Source: Mariannaea sp. PMI_226
Lineage: Eukaryota; Ascomycota; Sordariomycetes; Hypocreales; Nectriaceae
Reading direction: 5' to 3'
Assembly (NCBI GenBank): GCA_024336345.1
Contig: JANFOG010000001.1
Coordinates: 3,782,001-3,846,000, forward strand
Length of the DNA stretch: 64,000 nucleotides
The notes under the pieces were generated by a model. The model was not told the DNA's origin, made no database searches, and worked only from the letters and a program-made list of their open reading frames with translations. The translations under genes were made by a program, and so were the position numbers. This document shows positions 23,901 to 37,023 of this stretch, in pieces. Each line of letters opens with the position of its first letter. Positions within the stretch are counted from its first letter, which is position 1.

Positions 23901-26381
23901 CGCGAGACCTCTGTTGCAAGCCATACAACAGATATTGATATTCACAAGATCATTCTTGAGGGGCTGAAAAGCATAATCGAGAATTGTGGAGAAAGCCTTG
24001 TCAGTGGCTGGGATATCGCGTTTGAAATCATTGGTACCATCTTTGTTACAAAGGAATTTGACCCTTCGGATCGTCGCGGTTCGCTAGCTAACCCAATTCT
24101 CCTTGATACTCGATCGGCAAAGCTCATCAGATCATCGTTCAACTCACTCCAGCTTATTTGCTCTGATTTCTTGGCGTCCCTACCAAATACATGTTTCCTC
24201 ATACTGGTGGACACTCTATACAACTTCTGTTCGCAAGATGATGACCTCAACATTGCACTGACGGTAAGCCAATGCCTGGATATTCCGTAGATGCACGTTT
24301 GCTAATTCATGAACTAGACTGTAACTTTCTACTGGGTGCTTTCTGATTTCCTTTCAACCAAGAATGAGTCACTCGACATCACCTCAAAGATGATGGATGG
24401 GACTGAAGTGGCTGATCTTGAAAAGATGGCTGCCGATCAGGAGCACAAGGGGTCTGCAGCAGCATTGTGGATGCTCCTCTTGCTTCGCCTCACAACCGTC
24501 ACCACTGGTGATAGACTCGAATTGCGCAACAGCGCGATTCAAACCTTATTGCGAATATTCGATGCCTATGGCGACCGTCTCAGCCCCGAAGCTTGGTCGA
24601 TCTGTATCGAGTCGGTCATCTTCAAACTACTTTCATCCATCGAGGAAGAGCTCAAAGTTGAGGAACCTGGGGGTACGGACTCGAGCAATCGTGCAGAATG
24701 GCATGAAACTGCCGTGGTAGTTTTGAACGGCATCTCCAGCCTTTTCGCCAACTACCTTGACATCCTTACCACTCACCCTTCCTTCAATCACCTTTGGGGA
24801 GAGCTGCTTAGCCATTTCATCGTATTGCTGGACTTCAAGGTCTTGGATATTAACACGGCAACATTCAAAGCTCTAGGCCACGTGCTGTCCCAGACCAGCG
24901 ATGACGGCAAACCTACGTTCAATAAGACGACGATCGACTTTGCATGGGATTTGTGGTCAAGAGGGATTCCCATATCTATGGAAGTCAAGGGCAAGCCCAA
25001 TGACGACCAGAATTGCCTTATCGCTTATGTCACAGCCCTAACAGAGATCTATCGACTCATCCAAAATGATATCACCGTCAAGAGGGTTCAGAGAATGCTG
25101 GCATTGCTCCGAGAGACTCTTGAGGGAGCTACTGTCGGAGGATATGTGCTTGACGTTGAGTACCTCACGCCCCTACAAGCCCACATTCTCGAGGCGATCC
25201 AAATGATTCGCACCGACGTGGATGGTGTCCCGTCAGCTATGATCACACAAGTTGCCGAGTTTACTGTGCTAGCCTTCAAGCAGGAGGGTACATCAAGCCA
25301 AGGCTCGAAACGAACATATATTGCTCTGTCAAAAGCTAGCATGAAGATTTTGGAAACCCTCATCCTGAAGCATTCTTTAGACAAGGACATCTATCGAAGC
25401 GGTGGCTTAACTGAAGCCCTCAATGCGCTCTGCAGGCCGATCACACTGAAGTATCGATTCCCCATTGTTACCAAGTCAACTCAGCCTTGGAGATTAGCTA
25501 CGTCAACAGTCCTAGTCATTTTGGAGGCCACCCTATCTCAGCTTCACGGGATCAGCCTTTCTCGTGGCGTGACCCAGAATCTGTGGGCAACCATTGTTGC
25601 CATTGCAGATGGAGTTCTTGGTGCAGATACCGAGAGTGCTGCAGAAGGAACTAACTTCTCAGACGACGAGAAGTTCGATATCTCATCCTTCCACAAGTTG
25701 CGGGAGCTTATCATTCCTGCTCTCGGTGCTGAGGCGATCTCGGATACAAGCCGCAAATCGTATGCGCAAAGTTTATTCAAGACATCTATTATTCACGCAC
25801 CTCCACCGGCAGAGGAGTCAATAATTAACGGTAGCTATGACTCGGGGCTCTCCGCTCTGTATTCTCCGCGACCAGGCCGGACAGTTTCCGTCCCACCAAG
25901 GCGGCGGTCGCAGATGTCGTATGTCGCCTGCCAGGAGCTCTTCTCACTCATCGCTGCTACTGAGGAACCCTCCATTGTTATTCAGCCACCTACGCCTATG
26001 TCTCCAACAGGAAGGATGAATCCATTGTCCGAAAACCCGGCTGCGCTACGGCTGCGCATCGCCAGAACGGCAGCGCCTTTCCTTATTTTCCGGTGTGCTC
26101 TCGCTATGCGGATGTACATCGCAGATCAGCCTTTGCGAGGAAGGATGCCACAACCTCTGAGTCAACGAAAGGAGCTGATCTGGATACTACAGAAATTGGT
26201 CGACTTGAAGAGCGAGAGCGATTCAATTCCAGAACTGAGCGGGATTGAGAGTGAGGGAAGGAAACATTTGCTACGATTATACCCCTTAATTGTGCGTGCA
26301 TCAGGAGTGAAAGGAGACGAGAAAGTGCTGGCATTACTTCGAGATGCTTTAGAGGTTGTTGGAGGAGAGTTGGGACTTTGA
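20945..26381 (+). CDS. MON2: Mon2 homolog (Arf-GEF-like endosome/trans-Golgi scaffold)
   Basis: Mon2 is a large peripheral membrane protein of the late Golgi and endosomes, related to the non-catalytic DCB/HUS regions of Sec7-type Arf-GEFs. With Dop1 and Neo1 it acts in endosome-to-Golgi traffic. Six exons: 20945-21022, 21087-21153, 21212-21592, 21650-21732, 21780-24263 and 24318-26381, giving 1718 residues. The frame closes at every junction; intron 2 has a GTTCGT donor. The N-terminal DCB-like part contains NFVNPFIIACGTKNAKFTAI, and the HUS-like part contains IFNDLCLMTENQRPEFL. There is no Sec7 catalytic domain. The rest is helical-repeat-like with a Ser/Pro-rich linker at about residues 500-640 (ENQNPKGKLERS, RPQTPSTPTENN). 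The length agrees with known Mon2 proteins (1600-1750). Confidence 0.93.
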
Positions 26382-29202
26382 TAGCGTTGGGTAGAAGAGC
26401 CACGACATAGATAGAACGTACTTCATCTCTTTGCAAAATATTATTCTTATACTGCAAAAATACTGTACGTAAGTTTGGCTTATTTGAATACGAGGAAGAT
26501 GACTATTACTCAGGTGAGTTCTATAGCATACGTGCTTCAGGGTATATTCTTCCTCGTCAATAGATGAGTAGAATTGACTCAACACCTACACCACCATACT
26601 AGGCCAGTCCCAGCCCAAGTGCATCCTGTAGGATCCATGGGATTCTAAACTCAATCAAGAGTTTAGAAAGATGAGCCGCGGATTTTCAGCTGAGCAATGT
26701 AACCTCACAACGTTGCCCGATCAGTATATAAGGGCAGGGATATCACCTAGCTACAAGGTGTTGGGCCACCGCAACGCCCGGGACACCTGAAATCCATGTG
26801 GTTACAGGACGGATACAGTGCGACCTGAAACGAAATTGTTTCTTCAAATGGAACAGATGGAAGCGTCTGGTGATGTTGCGGCCATGCCGAATATTGAAAA
26901 TGAGTGATCCCAGCAGGGGGGATCCTAGGCTGAAAACTGCATCCAGGGCGTAGAACAAAGCGACGAAAATGAAATCATGGGCCTCTCAGTTAAGCCTCAG
27001 TTTCTAGATTTTTCTCCGTCTTCGCCAGTTAAACACAGCTCCACGACCTTGAAAATAGAGATACGAACGCTCCCAGATAACCATGCCGGATTGACATGAT
27101 CTCGGTCCGATCGAGGGGTGGCAAATTGAGAAACGTTGGTTTCTATCATGACAAACTACCGAGACAGTAGGTGGGCTGCCGGATGAGGCCGGGGAAACAG
27201 GGAGAATAAAACAATGATTTGCCGAGCAAACAATAACCCCTAATCCAAGCTCTTAAAATAATTAAAGCAAATATTACTGCGTAAAGAACTTTGTGTGTGT
27301 GTGTATGTATGTGTCAACTCCGTTTGCTACCGCACGGGGTCCAGTGGCTCCCTACCTACCCTTGAGCAATAATAGGCATCCTAGCCAACAGTTTGATAAT
27401 ATGGTAGCATGGAGTGGAAGAAGAAAACTTCTAGAACACACCCCCACAGAGTGACCTGTCGAACCGCTATTTACTGGGCCTGAGAGATGAGGCTATTTAC
27501 TGATCGTTGGCTGTAACAACAGCCGTGACAGGGACCCTTATGCCAGTATGACATATCACATTTTGGAGACTGATGAATGACATGATTACGTCTGTCTCTA
27601 ATTACATCCTGTATGCAAAAGCAACCATAGAATAACGGTTTTCTTTTCTTTCCGAATTTTTTTCTTGGTTGCCGCTTGACATGCAACGTCTATATCGGCC
27701 TCTAGTCCAAGCTGTAGCTAGCTGTGGCATACAATCGCTTGTCCTCATCCTCCAATTCTTGGTCTTCTACAAGGAACTACAGACTGTGCCGCTAACTTGG
27801 GTGCAATATTTGCCGGAATCCGAGATATCAAGAAAATGACGTACTGTAAGCTAAACTGAAAATCTTCGACATGGGGAGTGGACTGTTCATTGGCAAGCAT
27901 GGCAAAAGGGGTGGTGGTTGATTATCAACGACATATTATTATTGAAATGTAGTGAGATTCATTTTTATTTCTCATTTGTTCTCATTTGCTGTCTATCGTT
28001 GCATCGTACCACTGTCGAACCGGGTCACCTAGCCACTGACTCATTCTGTCATTTCCCGACCTTCTCTGGATTTACTCTGTCGCTTACTTTAACACATGTG
28101 TAGGTGACATGCGGGAACATGCCACACACGCAGAGTACGACAACCGCTAAGATTAACAGATCAGACTATCGGCATATAGTCTTGTCCGTTAGCTGAGCAA
28201 GATGTCACTGATGGGGGAGCACACTATGAACAATGTTCTAGCTAGCTAGACAAGGTTTTCTCAACTATCCATTTATGCTGCACCAGGGGAGACACATAAA
28301 GAAAACGAGTGGCTCGTAGATTATCACTTTTGCATTCCACAACAGAGAGATGCTACAGAGAAGATAGACAGATCTATTGGCGAAACCAGGCTCGAACAAC
28401 CCCCTGGGAAGAAGCCTGGACCTCACTGAGGTCGGCTCCAGCAATAACGTGGCTACGAGGTTCTTTTCTTGACTACAGCACATCACTCAGGCGGAAATCT
28501 GGGGCTCATCCTGGTTTCCCCACCAAGACGTCAAGAGCACCATAGTAGGTATTTGCAAGAAAGTTCCCGCTGGACCGAAGAGAAATCGTTAGTTATAATT
28601 ATCAGTTCAAGGTGGCTCGGAAAGGAGTGGAATAGTTGGGGGATTGGGCTTCTCGACTTGATTTGAACCATGTACCGCTGCCACCGCCAGGAAATTTCCG
28701 GGGAGGCTGCTAGCCAGCCTGCCACGAGCGACGTGGAAGTGGACACAGGGGCTTCGCAGCTCGGCTCCCCAAAGCTCAAGCGAGTCATGCGATGGTGAGC
28801 TGGGGCGGAGAGGGGGGGAGGAAATTTCCGGGTACGGTAAGGCAGGTTTATGCAATAAAATAAGACTCAAGTTGAGTTTGAACAGACTTCTGCACCTTGG
28901 TGAAGTGAAAGTGAGAAAACTATTCTCGATATCGTAAAGGGGGGATCAGCCACAAGCAATAGGGCTGGCGCCATGTGGTTTGAAGTGGAGAGAGAAATCT
29001 ATATCCGTTGGTAGGTTACGTGGTGCTGTATTAGGCGGTCACTTAACCAATTCGATGAAGAGGGGCACCTTGTAGAGAAGAGGGAATAGATTGAGAGCTG
29101 GTATTGCCATGTGGCCATGGCATTTTCACTATTTGTTTTGATGACCTAATCTGATATTTTCATTTTCGATTTTTTATCCCTCTTTGTGGGACGGGGAGGG
29201 GG

Positions 29203-29237
29203 GAGGAGAGGAGAGGAGAGGAGAGGAGAGGAGAGAG
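29203..29237. repeat. (GGAGA)n minisatellite
   Basis: About six or seven tandem copies of the purine pentamer GAGAG/GGAGA, with G-rich sequence on the left side. It lies in the gene-free block. Confidence 0.9.
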
Positions 29238-32200
29238 TGTAAGGGGGAGACGGAGAGGGAACATTCCCGTCCTCGCTTTCTCATGGGCAACATGGGTATC
29301 GATAAAATAATCGACGTTTGGTCATCATGACTATCGTTGGTGTTCGATTCTTGATGGCGCCAGTGGCTTCTTAGCCTAAAGCGCCACCAGGGCGAGGCCC
29401 AGACCTGTTGAGACAAGCACAAGAAAAGCACGAAGGCTACTACAGAGCTAGATGGCACATACTACTACCCCTGACTAGGAGACTGGCTCCAAACCCAACC
29501 ATGTGCACCATCCAGAACTGCGACGCAGCCGAGCCACGTTGGATAGCGGCCAGCAGTAAAGAAAAGAAAGAAATAAAGAAAAACAAAAACAATCTACTAA
29601 ACATAGAATAAAAACCCTGGTAACTACTAAACACCATGAAGGATACTATGCTCTGCCTTTGTGCTGCAGCACTCATCTCGTTGGCAAGATCCCTCATAAG
29701 ACAACTAATTCGATGATGGCGTTCTCTATGAGGAAGGTAGGGAGATGGAGAAAATGCCGGAACAATGGAGACATGCATTAGGTATAGCATCATGGCCACC
29801 ACCTACACACACGTGTACAGTATCGAGGTAAAGTACCACATCTAAGTAAAAAAAACAAAATAGGTTTCTGATTTGTGTCTCTCCGAACAACGTGCACGAA
29901 ACACAAAGTACTAATTAATTAATTTGCCTTTTGGGAATCCAAATCGAAGTTCTCGGATAGATGCAGGAGGGGCCGCGCGATGGATGCGACGCGATGCGAT
30001 GCGATTAAACCTCCTAGGCTGAGCTCGGTTCTCGCATTTTGCACTCCCCTTCAATCCTTTCTATTTCACAAACAAGGAAATTAAGCCGTAGTCTTGGCCA
30101 GCTTCATGATTAAAGAAGAAATGTTCTCTACGGTGTATGGCCCAATGGTGTTCTGGGTGATAAACGGATGCAGCACATCTCCTTCCACCATGCCTAAAGT
30201 AGGTAATCTGTGGTTTCCACCCTATTGTGCGAAAGAACTGTAGCCTGGCTCTAGCAACATAGGATTCTGAAAGACCCATCCTCTAGAACACAGAAGGATT
30301 GGGGTTCTTTGGAACTAGAAGCCCAGAAAAGGCTGCTGCAGGTAATTTTGTGGGCTCTTCATCCTGCAGGATACGTCAGGAAATGACTTGAAAATCGTCA
30401 ATGTGAGCGAGCCCGCAACGCTTTGTCTGTGCACCCATCCCATACGCCGCGGTCCGAGCCAAAACGACCGTGCTCTGTGGCCGAAGAGAGGTTGGCTAAA
30501 GTTTTTTTTGCACCTACGTTTGAGTCAGGTTGTTAGTCCAGATGTGGGAAGTCCAAAGTCCAAGCAGTAGTCCACATGAGCGAGAGAGGCCTGGCTGAGA
30601 GTGGTAAATCAAGTGCATACCATTGCAGCCCTCTGCGTCTCAACGGCCCTTTTATGACGTGTATGATCAATTAGCTATTGTGTAATAAATCTGCTTGGAG
30701 CGCCTGAGCGGAAATTGACCAAGTAGGTAGCCAGTCTCTCTCAATTGGAAGAGTCCTTTGGAGGCCAACTTTCACTGGGTACGATGCCTACCTACTCACG
30801 GATTCTACGGAGCCCGTCAGCGCGATGCAAGAGCGGTGGATTGTGTACAGATTATCTTGCCATCAGATCAGCCGAATCTGGATTTTTATGCATGGAATTG
30901 ACGACAGGCTAGCATGAGGATTGATATACTTTTCTGCCCGTGCGTGCGGTGATGATTCGCGGTGGGTGGTCTGTCTGTCTTGCAACATCATCTCCCCTCA
31001 TCGGTCTAACAAACCCCGATGCGTATCACAAGAGGAACTTTAGGGATCCTGCGATCTCCGGAATCACGAGGCGCACAAGTGAAAATCGGCGGCCATGATC
31101 ATGGTATCCATGTCCTCCCATGACCGCTTCTCCAGGGTGACACCGCCATCTAAGAGCCATCCCCGGTCTTCAGGGATGCCCTGAGCAAGCCCCCCTTCCA
31201 GCCACCACCGTCTGCCTCAGGTTATGGGCAGGGGGGTCCTTTGTCGTATGCACTCTGTACTAAGTACTCCGTAGGTCGCTCGATCATCGCTACTTGCCGT
31301 ACCTACCTACTGTAGTGCCTACCTACGTCGTACTACATATGGAGGAGCAAGTAATTACGTAGTGTGAGTTCTCCAGTAGCCAGGAGGAGTCTTGGCAATG
31401 CGAGATTAGGTCCACTGATTCAGCCCATGGGGGAGGCGGTATATGCCTGACAGTGAGACAACGTTGAAAGAAAATCATGACGAGTGAACACGGCTGCTAA
31501 AGGTTCGAGCCTTGTTCTCCCAGCTCCGGTGGTCTGGAAGTGGCGGTAATTAGTTAAATAATCCACGTTGATCAATCATGTCAATTGCCATGCCAGAAGC
31601 AAATAGGTATGATTTAGGATCCTGACGTTCTGTCTCTAGTTCATGGTGGCGTCGGAGCCCGGGGCGGACGCCAGCTGACACGATGGTATGGTACAGCAAA
31701 ACTTCAGAGGCTGAGCAGCTTGAGGGCTTAGTCATGGACGATCGCCGGCGTCCGGATCTTGAGCAAAAGCAACTTCATCCCTGTGGTCGACGCAATTTTG
31801 AGGCTCTTAGTTGGTTGAAGAAACGGGGGTGGGATTGGTCTTTTTTTTTCTTTCCCAATTATTGTGTTGGGCCAATGCTTATTCGCCCTGTGCACCTTTT
31901 AGAAGGGCCGTCATTCGATGGACGTGGACAGGAGGGTTCACTAACGACCCGTTACATAGGCACACACTGAGTGCTATCATTGAGTACTACAGGCTTCAAC
32001 TCGTATGATGTGGTAGACACTAGATTCTGGCTTTTTGGGTGTGTCAGAGCTCTTTTTCGTCTCCGTCTTCATCAACACAGCAAACCAGGTGTGGTGAGTA
32101 CAATGTGCATAACACATCGGAATTATACATACCCGCATCTTCAACACTCTGCAACTTATGCAAGGGGCACACCTCCGTTTATTAGCAGGCCGATCTTTCC

Positions 32201-33762
32201 CTTCGCTGCCCATCGAAGCCCCATATTCAACTGTACTAGTTGTCCCCGCTCGCGTTTCCCCTGGCTGAGGTGGAGAGTCCGGCATCTTGCTTCTCAGTTG
32301 GCCCCTCCCCCCAATTCTACCTCAGCGAGCACCGCAGCCACGGTGTTACCGGCCATGAGCATTGTCCGACCCAGAGAGGAAGCCAAAGGCTATTCTTCTG
32401 GGACTGCACAACACCCCTGGAGATCTAACGCTATCAGAATGAAAGGAGAAAAAAAAAAAACTAAACCCAGTGGTCTACAGTGTATATCCCGTGCCAAATA
32501 AGGAGGTCGGTCGGTACCTTTTTACCGACGCACTTGCAATATGGAACCTGCAAGGCATGTCTCAGACTGCCGGAGTAATATTGGAACTGGCGTCATTCGT
32601 TCCACGAATCACATTGAACGAAGCTTAGATGGCGAGATCAAATATGCTCTGGAAGTTTCTGTGGTAAGATAGGAATCTATGAATACCATGATGCCCTGCA
32701 CTGCGCAGGAAGGGGGGCGAATCGTGAATTATTGTAGCCATCGACTCCTCTGTTAGGATTAGGTGGTTATCAGGCAGCTATCATCTGCCAACCTATTTGA
32801 GCCGAGCAGTAAACTACATCAGATAGATAGCATGTGTTAATAAGAAGAAGCGTGTTTAGTCTACGGGACGGTCTCTAGTCTCTTCAATTGTCATGGGACT
32901 CCCTGTATACAAACCGATGATCTTCTTAATCTGCACGCAAGCTTCCAGGTTTCAAATACTGGTTGGGCGTTGATACCCGTATATAATATTTCATCTAAGA
33001 CGACTTGCACACAGGTCCGAAGCTATTCAACATCATGCAAGAAGAAATTACGGGATAAAGAACTACAAACATTGTGAAAAGCTGATTCAGAACGAACTCA
33101 TATTTCACTCGCCACTCAATGACCTCCTCAAACTCAATTTTGGTCGATCCTCCTCCATTAACACTAGCTAGATCCCATTTGCTTTGGCTTTACCTTTATT
33201 AGAGTGCATAATTATTCGAAACTGCCTATGCAGTACGGAGTAATTAATTCGTACACTACCAACCTCCGGACGGATGACCTGGGTTTACCTCTCTCGCGTG
33301 TAGGTGGATTGGCCCCAATTCTAGCCTGATCGCTCGGCAGGATTGGCAGATTGCGACAGGGGAGGGAAAAGGGAAAATGGGGACTCAGCAGGCCATCAAC
33401 TGGGGGGGTGTGCTAGGGGGGAGTCTCCCTGGGGGTGTGCTGGACCGCTCCTCGCCCCGTTCCCCGCTGCCCACTGCCCGCTGCCCGCTGCCCACCGTGA
33501 AGAGCTCGCTTTCCATGGACCACGAAGGAAATGGATGTAATTACATATTAGCTACGGTGCGCCGGGTCCGTTGCTTTTTGATCTTCCTTTTCCCGCCCTT
33601 TCCCTCGTTTTTGGTGCCGGGGCATTGGGTTGAGTTGAGTCTTCTTCCTCTTGCATCTCTCGCGGCTCCTTCTCCCAACACAACGACGCCAACCCACCAA
33701 CAATGGCACGCCGATGAAGAGAGGCAGACATACGCACATCAGCAAGCAGAAAGGGAAGCTTG

Positions 33763-33820
33763 CAACACAACACAACACAACACAGCACAACAAAACACAA
33801 CACAACCGACAACCGACAAC
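33763..33820. repeat. (ACAAC)n minisatellite
   Basis: A run of CACAA pentamers grades into CGACAAC units. It lies about 0.4 kb upstream of the ATG at 34243, so it may be in the promoter or 5' UTR of that gene. Confidence 0.85.
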
Positions 33821-34242
33821 CGCTTCCTTACCTGAGAGGAGAATTAGGGACCCCTCCTGAAATCGACCAGAGCGTGAAACAAGAGCGGGTATTACCGTTG
33901 CGGTGGACCGTCTTCACCGCAGTTCAGAAGACAGAGCACCAAGTGAGCCGCTACCCTTTTGGGCGGCCGCACTGGCTTTCAGTGCATGCACCTGCATCCG
34001 ACCTACATACCGCTATACTATTAACGACAAGACGGGGAGTCTCTCGGCCTCTGCACATGTCAACCCCCGCCTTACCCTCTCCTTCGAGCTGACCTTGAGG
34101 ATTTCTCCCAAAGGGGGATTTTTTTTCCTGGGCGGATTGAAAACAGAGAGTAGAGGCATTGTCTTGCTTTAACCTCAATTGCTTGATTTATTTCTTATTT
34201 GTGTGGTTTTGTTTCTCTCGGCCTGACGGCGGAATACTCATC

Positions 34243-37023
34243 ATGGGCAAGTTCTCCTTCCCAGGCCGCAGCAAGAAGCAGTCGCCCCAGGTCACCGTAA
34301 CCGTCACCGCCGCTCCTGCTCTCACCAAGGCCCAAAAGATTCTTGGTGCAACGGCCCTCAACATAGACTCCGAGTTTTCCGCTTCCAGAATCAGTGTCGC
34401 CAGCACCAATCATCCCGCCGCAGCCAATCTCTCCTCTTCTTATCATGGCTCGACGTCCAAGATCCAGCGCGAATGGGGAGACGAGTCCGAGATTGTCCCA
34501 CGACAGTTCCGAACCCAGGTCCGACCTGCCACCTCAGCCGCCCATGAGGAAGACTACGACAGTTTCAATGAACAGGATGACTTTGTTTCCGACATGAGGA
34601 GCATCATGCGAAGAAAACAGTCTTCGTCGACTTTGTCCTCGTGGTACGACAAATCCAAGCAACCGCTTTCCATATCCCAGCAAACATCAAACTCTGCTAT
34701 GGCCAAGGGCCTACCACCTAAGGTGCAGAAGATGCTTGACATTGACCCTGCAGCAGCCAACTCAAAGGCTAAAAAGAAACCCGCCAAGCTGGATCTGTCT
34801 CAGGTCATGTCTCGGAAAGGCAAGAAACAAAACCAAGAGCAACTCTGGGAGGGGCCCATTCTTGGGGAAGACCAGGTCGTCAAGTCCCCTTCTATACTAT
34901 CACCTGTCTCATCAAAAACTTCGCTGCGGGGGAGGCTGACGAGACGGCCGACTAAGGAGAGCCTGCGGTCGATGAAGTCGGAACCAAATCTGACGACGGA
35001 TGCTGAGCTGTCACTCCGGGTACAAAACCATCTGGAGGGATTGCCAAACCTGTATGAGCATTACGAGAAAATGTCCTTTCACCAGGTCATGAACCATAAT
35101 TCACAAGCTTCAGGAGCTGTGAAGCGAGAGAAGAGGGCAACGACAATGGAGAAGCCAAAACGGGAAAGGGAACGGGAGAGGGAACGAGTACTGGAATCAA
35201 TGCCTCCCCCAATGCCTTCATTGGAGAAGATTGCCGCTTCTGTCAGCAAATCCGCCCAAAAATCCCCTGTCCCACCACACCATGAAGAACATGTTGTCTC
35301 GCAATATGCCAAGCGAACTCTACCTCAGACTCCTCAGGCTTCATTCACCAAGGTCGAAGCTTCATCTCCCACTGATTGCGCAGCAAGTGTGTCAAGTCGC
35401 CACACCCGTACTTCAAAGGCGTCGAAGCGAACCGATCTGAGCTTCCAGGAGTCTGACCTTCAAGAGAAGAGCGTATTGTCTCTCTCGTCAGACTCTGAGG
35501 ACGAGATGTCTATGATATCTGCATTCAAGAGCCCTTCTTCGGTTCCCAGCTATTCAGTTTCTGGCTCCAGCTCCCTCTTCGACCAGCGACCCCAGACTTC
35601 ACGAACAAACCAGAGTGCCGATAACAAGCGGTCCAGTAAAGCGAGCAGGCGAACGAGCGTTGCTACTTCCACTAAATCTACAAAGTCCAACAACTTCCTC
35701 ACAATTCCGAATGCGAACATCAAGCCTCCTACCAGTAGCGCTCGATCAGGCTCAGCCTCGGGGAGCTCAGCCAACACCATTCAAGAAGGTGCTGTAGCCC
35801 GTTCTCCCTCACAGATGTCATCTGTTTCCAACACTTCTTCAGTGAATACAGCCTCAACCTGGCAGAGCAAGTCCGGCCACGAACCACTTCAATCTCACTC
35901 TAAGCCAGTGAAACCCGCGCAACGCACTTCCGATCCAGAGTTTGAGTTTGATTTCGACTTGGGTAATAACAGGAAGAAGCAAGAAGTTGATGACGCGGAC
36001 GATGCGTCTGATATATCTCCCCGGCAAACCTACGTTCCTCGAGACACAGCGCTCAATTCTGCGGATCAGCCTACGCCGCCCCTGAGCCCTACCTCTGTTG
36101 ACTTTTATATTCGTTCTGCCCATACTTCTATTGACGGCCATGACAGCCACAACCGCTTTATGGCTGTCACTCGCCAGGAAGAGATGCTTCTAGCCGCACT
36201 TCGCCATAAGCGACAGGTTATGCGGGAGAATATCATCTCTGAAATCGAAGACGGTGCTCGCGTCGACATGCGCGCTTCCAACCAGATTGCTGTCCCAAAG
36301 AGCCATATTGCTAAGCCTTCTGAGGCTACTATTACCGAGTCAAACTTCGAATTCGATTTCCCCGCACCACCTATGTGCAAGGACAAGACTACTGTCAGTG
36401 CCGATGGTACTACCGTTATCGATCTCCGGGATGGTTCTGACCAGCTGCAAGCCCCGATCAACGGTGTCGACCTTGATCCCAAGGCCAAGCCTGTCCTTTC
36501 CTCGTCCAAGAAAGCCCTTCTCAAGGTTGAGAACGAGTTCTCTAACAATGGACAGGAGCGAATTCTCCTTTATTTTGATAAGCCTCTGGGCAACAATAAT
36601 GATCGGGTCGAGGAGCCCGAGCCTAGCCCAAATTTGAGTGACTTCATGGAGTTCGAGACGGTGGAGCCTGAAAGTTTTAGAGATTCCCTTTCTAAGACCA
36701 TTCTATCCCACTCACAGTCTCGACAAGAATCTCAAACCCGACAGCGGTCACAAACTCGAAGAGAGTCGCAAGCCCGGCATGAGTCACGAACTAGACGCCC
36801 ATCCACCGACCGATCTTCCAGCACGCATCGACAAGAACCTCTGAGGTCTCAGAAGAGTTTTGCGCAGATGCCTCAGCAAGTAACCGCTCTTGACGTTCCC
36901 CGTCCTGACAGTCCCATCTCTCCCGATCCCATGTCGATAATGCCTCGCCGGACAGGAACTGTCGACAAGAAGACGGCTCGACTAAGCGCCGTGGGTCCTG
37001 CTCGTTGGGGCTATGAGGATTAA
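34243..37023 (+). CDS. Conserved-looking disordered fungal protein of unknown function
   Basis: An intronless frame of 926 residues from the ATG at 34243 (MGKFSFPGRSKKQ). The frame stays open 84 bases further upstream, but that part would be an unlikely hydrophobic extension across the leader. Composition is dominated by Ser, Lys, Arg, Pro and Gln, as in intrinsically disordered proteins. Possible ordered islands are the helix around residues 265-285 (ELSLRVQNHLEGLPNLYEHY) and the segment RQEEMLLAALRHKRQVMREN near residue 650, which is Arg/Leu-rich and amphipathic. A short motif F-E-F-D-F occurs twice (EFEFDFDLG and FEFDFPAPP). Near the C-terminus there is an S-Q-T-R-R-E repeat tract. I recognise no enzyme domain and assign no function. 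It ends 905 bases before the MMS2 stop codon on the other strand. Confidence 0.8.
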   Translation: MGKFSFPGRSKKQSPQVTVTVTAAPALTKAQKILGATALNIDSEFSASRISVASTNHPAAANLSSSYHGSTSKIQREWGDESEIVPRQFRTQVRPATSAAHEEDYDSFNEQDDFVSDMRSIMRRKQSSSTLSSWYDKSKQPLSISQQTSNSAMAKGLPPKVQKMLDIDPAAANSKAKKKPAKLDLSQVMSRKGKKQNQEQLWEGPILGEDQVVKSPSILSPVSSKTSLRGRLTRRPTKESLRSMKSEPNLTTDAELSLRVQNHLEGLPNLYEHYEKMSFHQVMNHNSQASGAVKREKRATTMEKPKRERERERERVLESMPPPMPSLEKIAASVSKSAQKSPVPPHHEEHVVSQYAKRTLPQTPQASFTKVEASSPTDCAASVSSRHTRTSKASKRTDLSFQESDLQEKSVLSLSSDSEDEMSMISAFKSPSSVPSYSVSGSSSLFDQRPQTSRTNQSADNKRSSKASRRTSVATSTKSTKSNNFLTIPNANIKPPTSSARSGSASGSSANTIQEGAVARSPSQMSSVSNTSSVNTASTWQSKSGHEPLQSHSKPVKPAQRTSDPEFEFDFDLGNNRKKQEVDDADDASDISPRQTYVPRDTALNSADQPTPPLSPTSVDFYIRSAHTSIDGHDSHNRFMAVTRQEEMLLAALRHKRQVMRENIISEIEDGARVDMRASNQIAVPKSHIAKPSEATITESNFEFDFPAPPMCKDKTTVSADGTTVIDLRDGSDQLQAPINGVDLDPKAKPVLSSSKKALLKVENEFSNNGQERILLYFDKPLGNNNDRVEEPEPSPNLSDFMEFETVEPESFRDSLSKTILSHSQSRQESQTRQRSQTRRESQARHESRTRRPSTDRSSSTHRQEPLRSQKSFAQMPQQVTALDVPRPDSPISPDPMSIMPRRTGTVDKKTARLSAVGPARWGYED
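36715..36803 (+). repeat. In-frame Arg/Ser/Gln repeat within the disordered protein
   Basis: Degenerate tandem units of six residues (S-R-Q-E-S-Q-T-R-Q-R-S-Q-T-R-R-E-S-Q-A-R) encode a basic, RS-like tract followed by RTRRPSTDRSSS. At the DNA level the units are about 18 nt and partly diverged. Confidence 0.75.

Larger units (their letters stand above)
26382..34242. other. Gene-free block of almost 8 kb
   Basis: I find no supportable gene on either strand. Open frames are all short and match no family. The block includes a TATATAAG box at about 26725 with no frame behind it, a (TG)n patch at 27294-27313, a (GGAGA)n tract at 29203-29237, an (ACAAC)n tract at 33763-33820, and a C-rich leader (about 33420-33620) that probably belongs to the gene starting at 34243. 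Short TACCTACC motifs recur near 30780 and 31300. Non-coding RNA or a degraded transposon cannot be excluded. Confidence 0.5.

Noticed and set aside
31503..31520. B-box-like GGTTCGAGCC suggesting a tRNA
   Set aside because: No A box or cloverleaf upstream.
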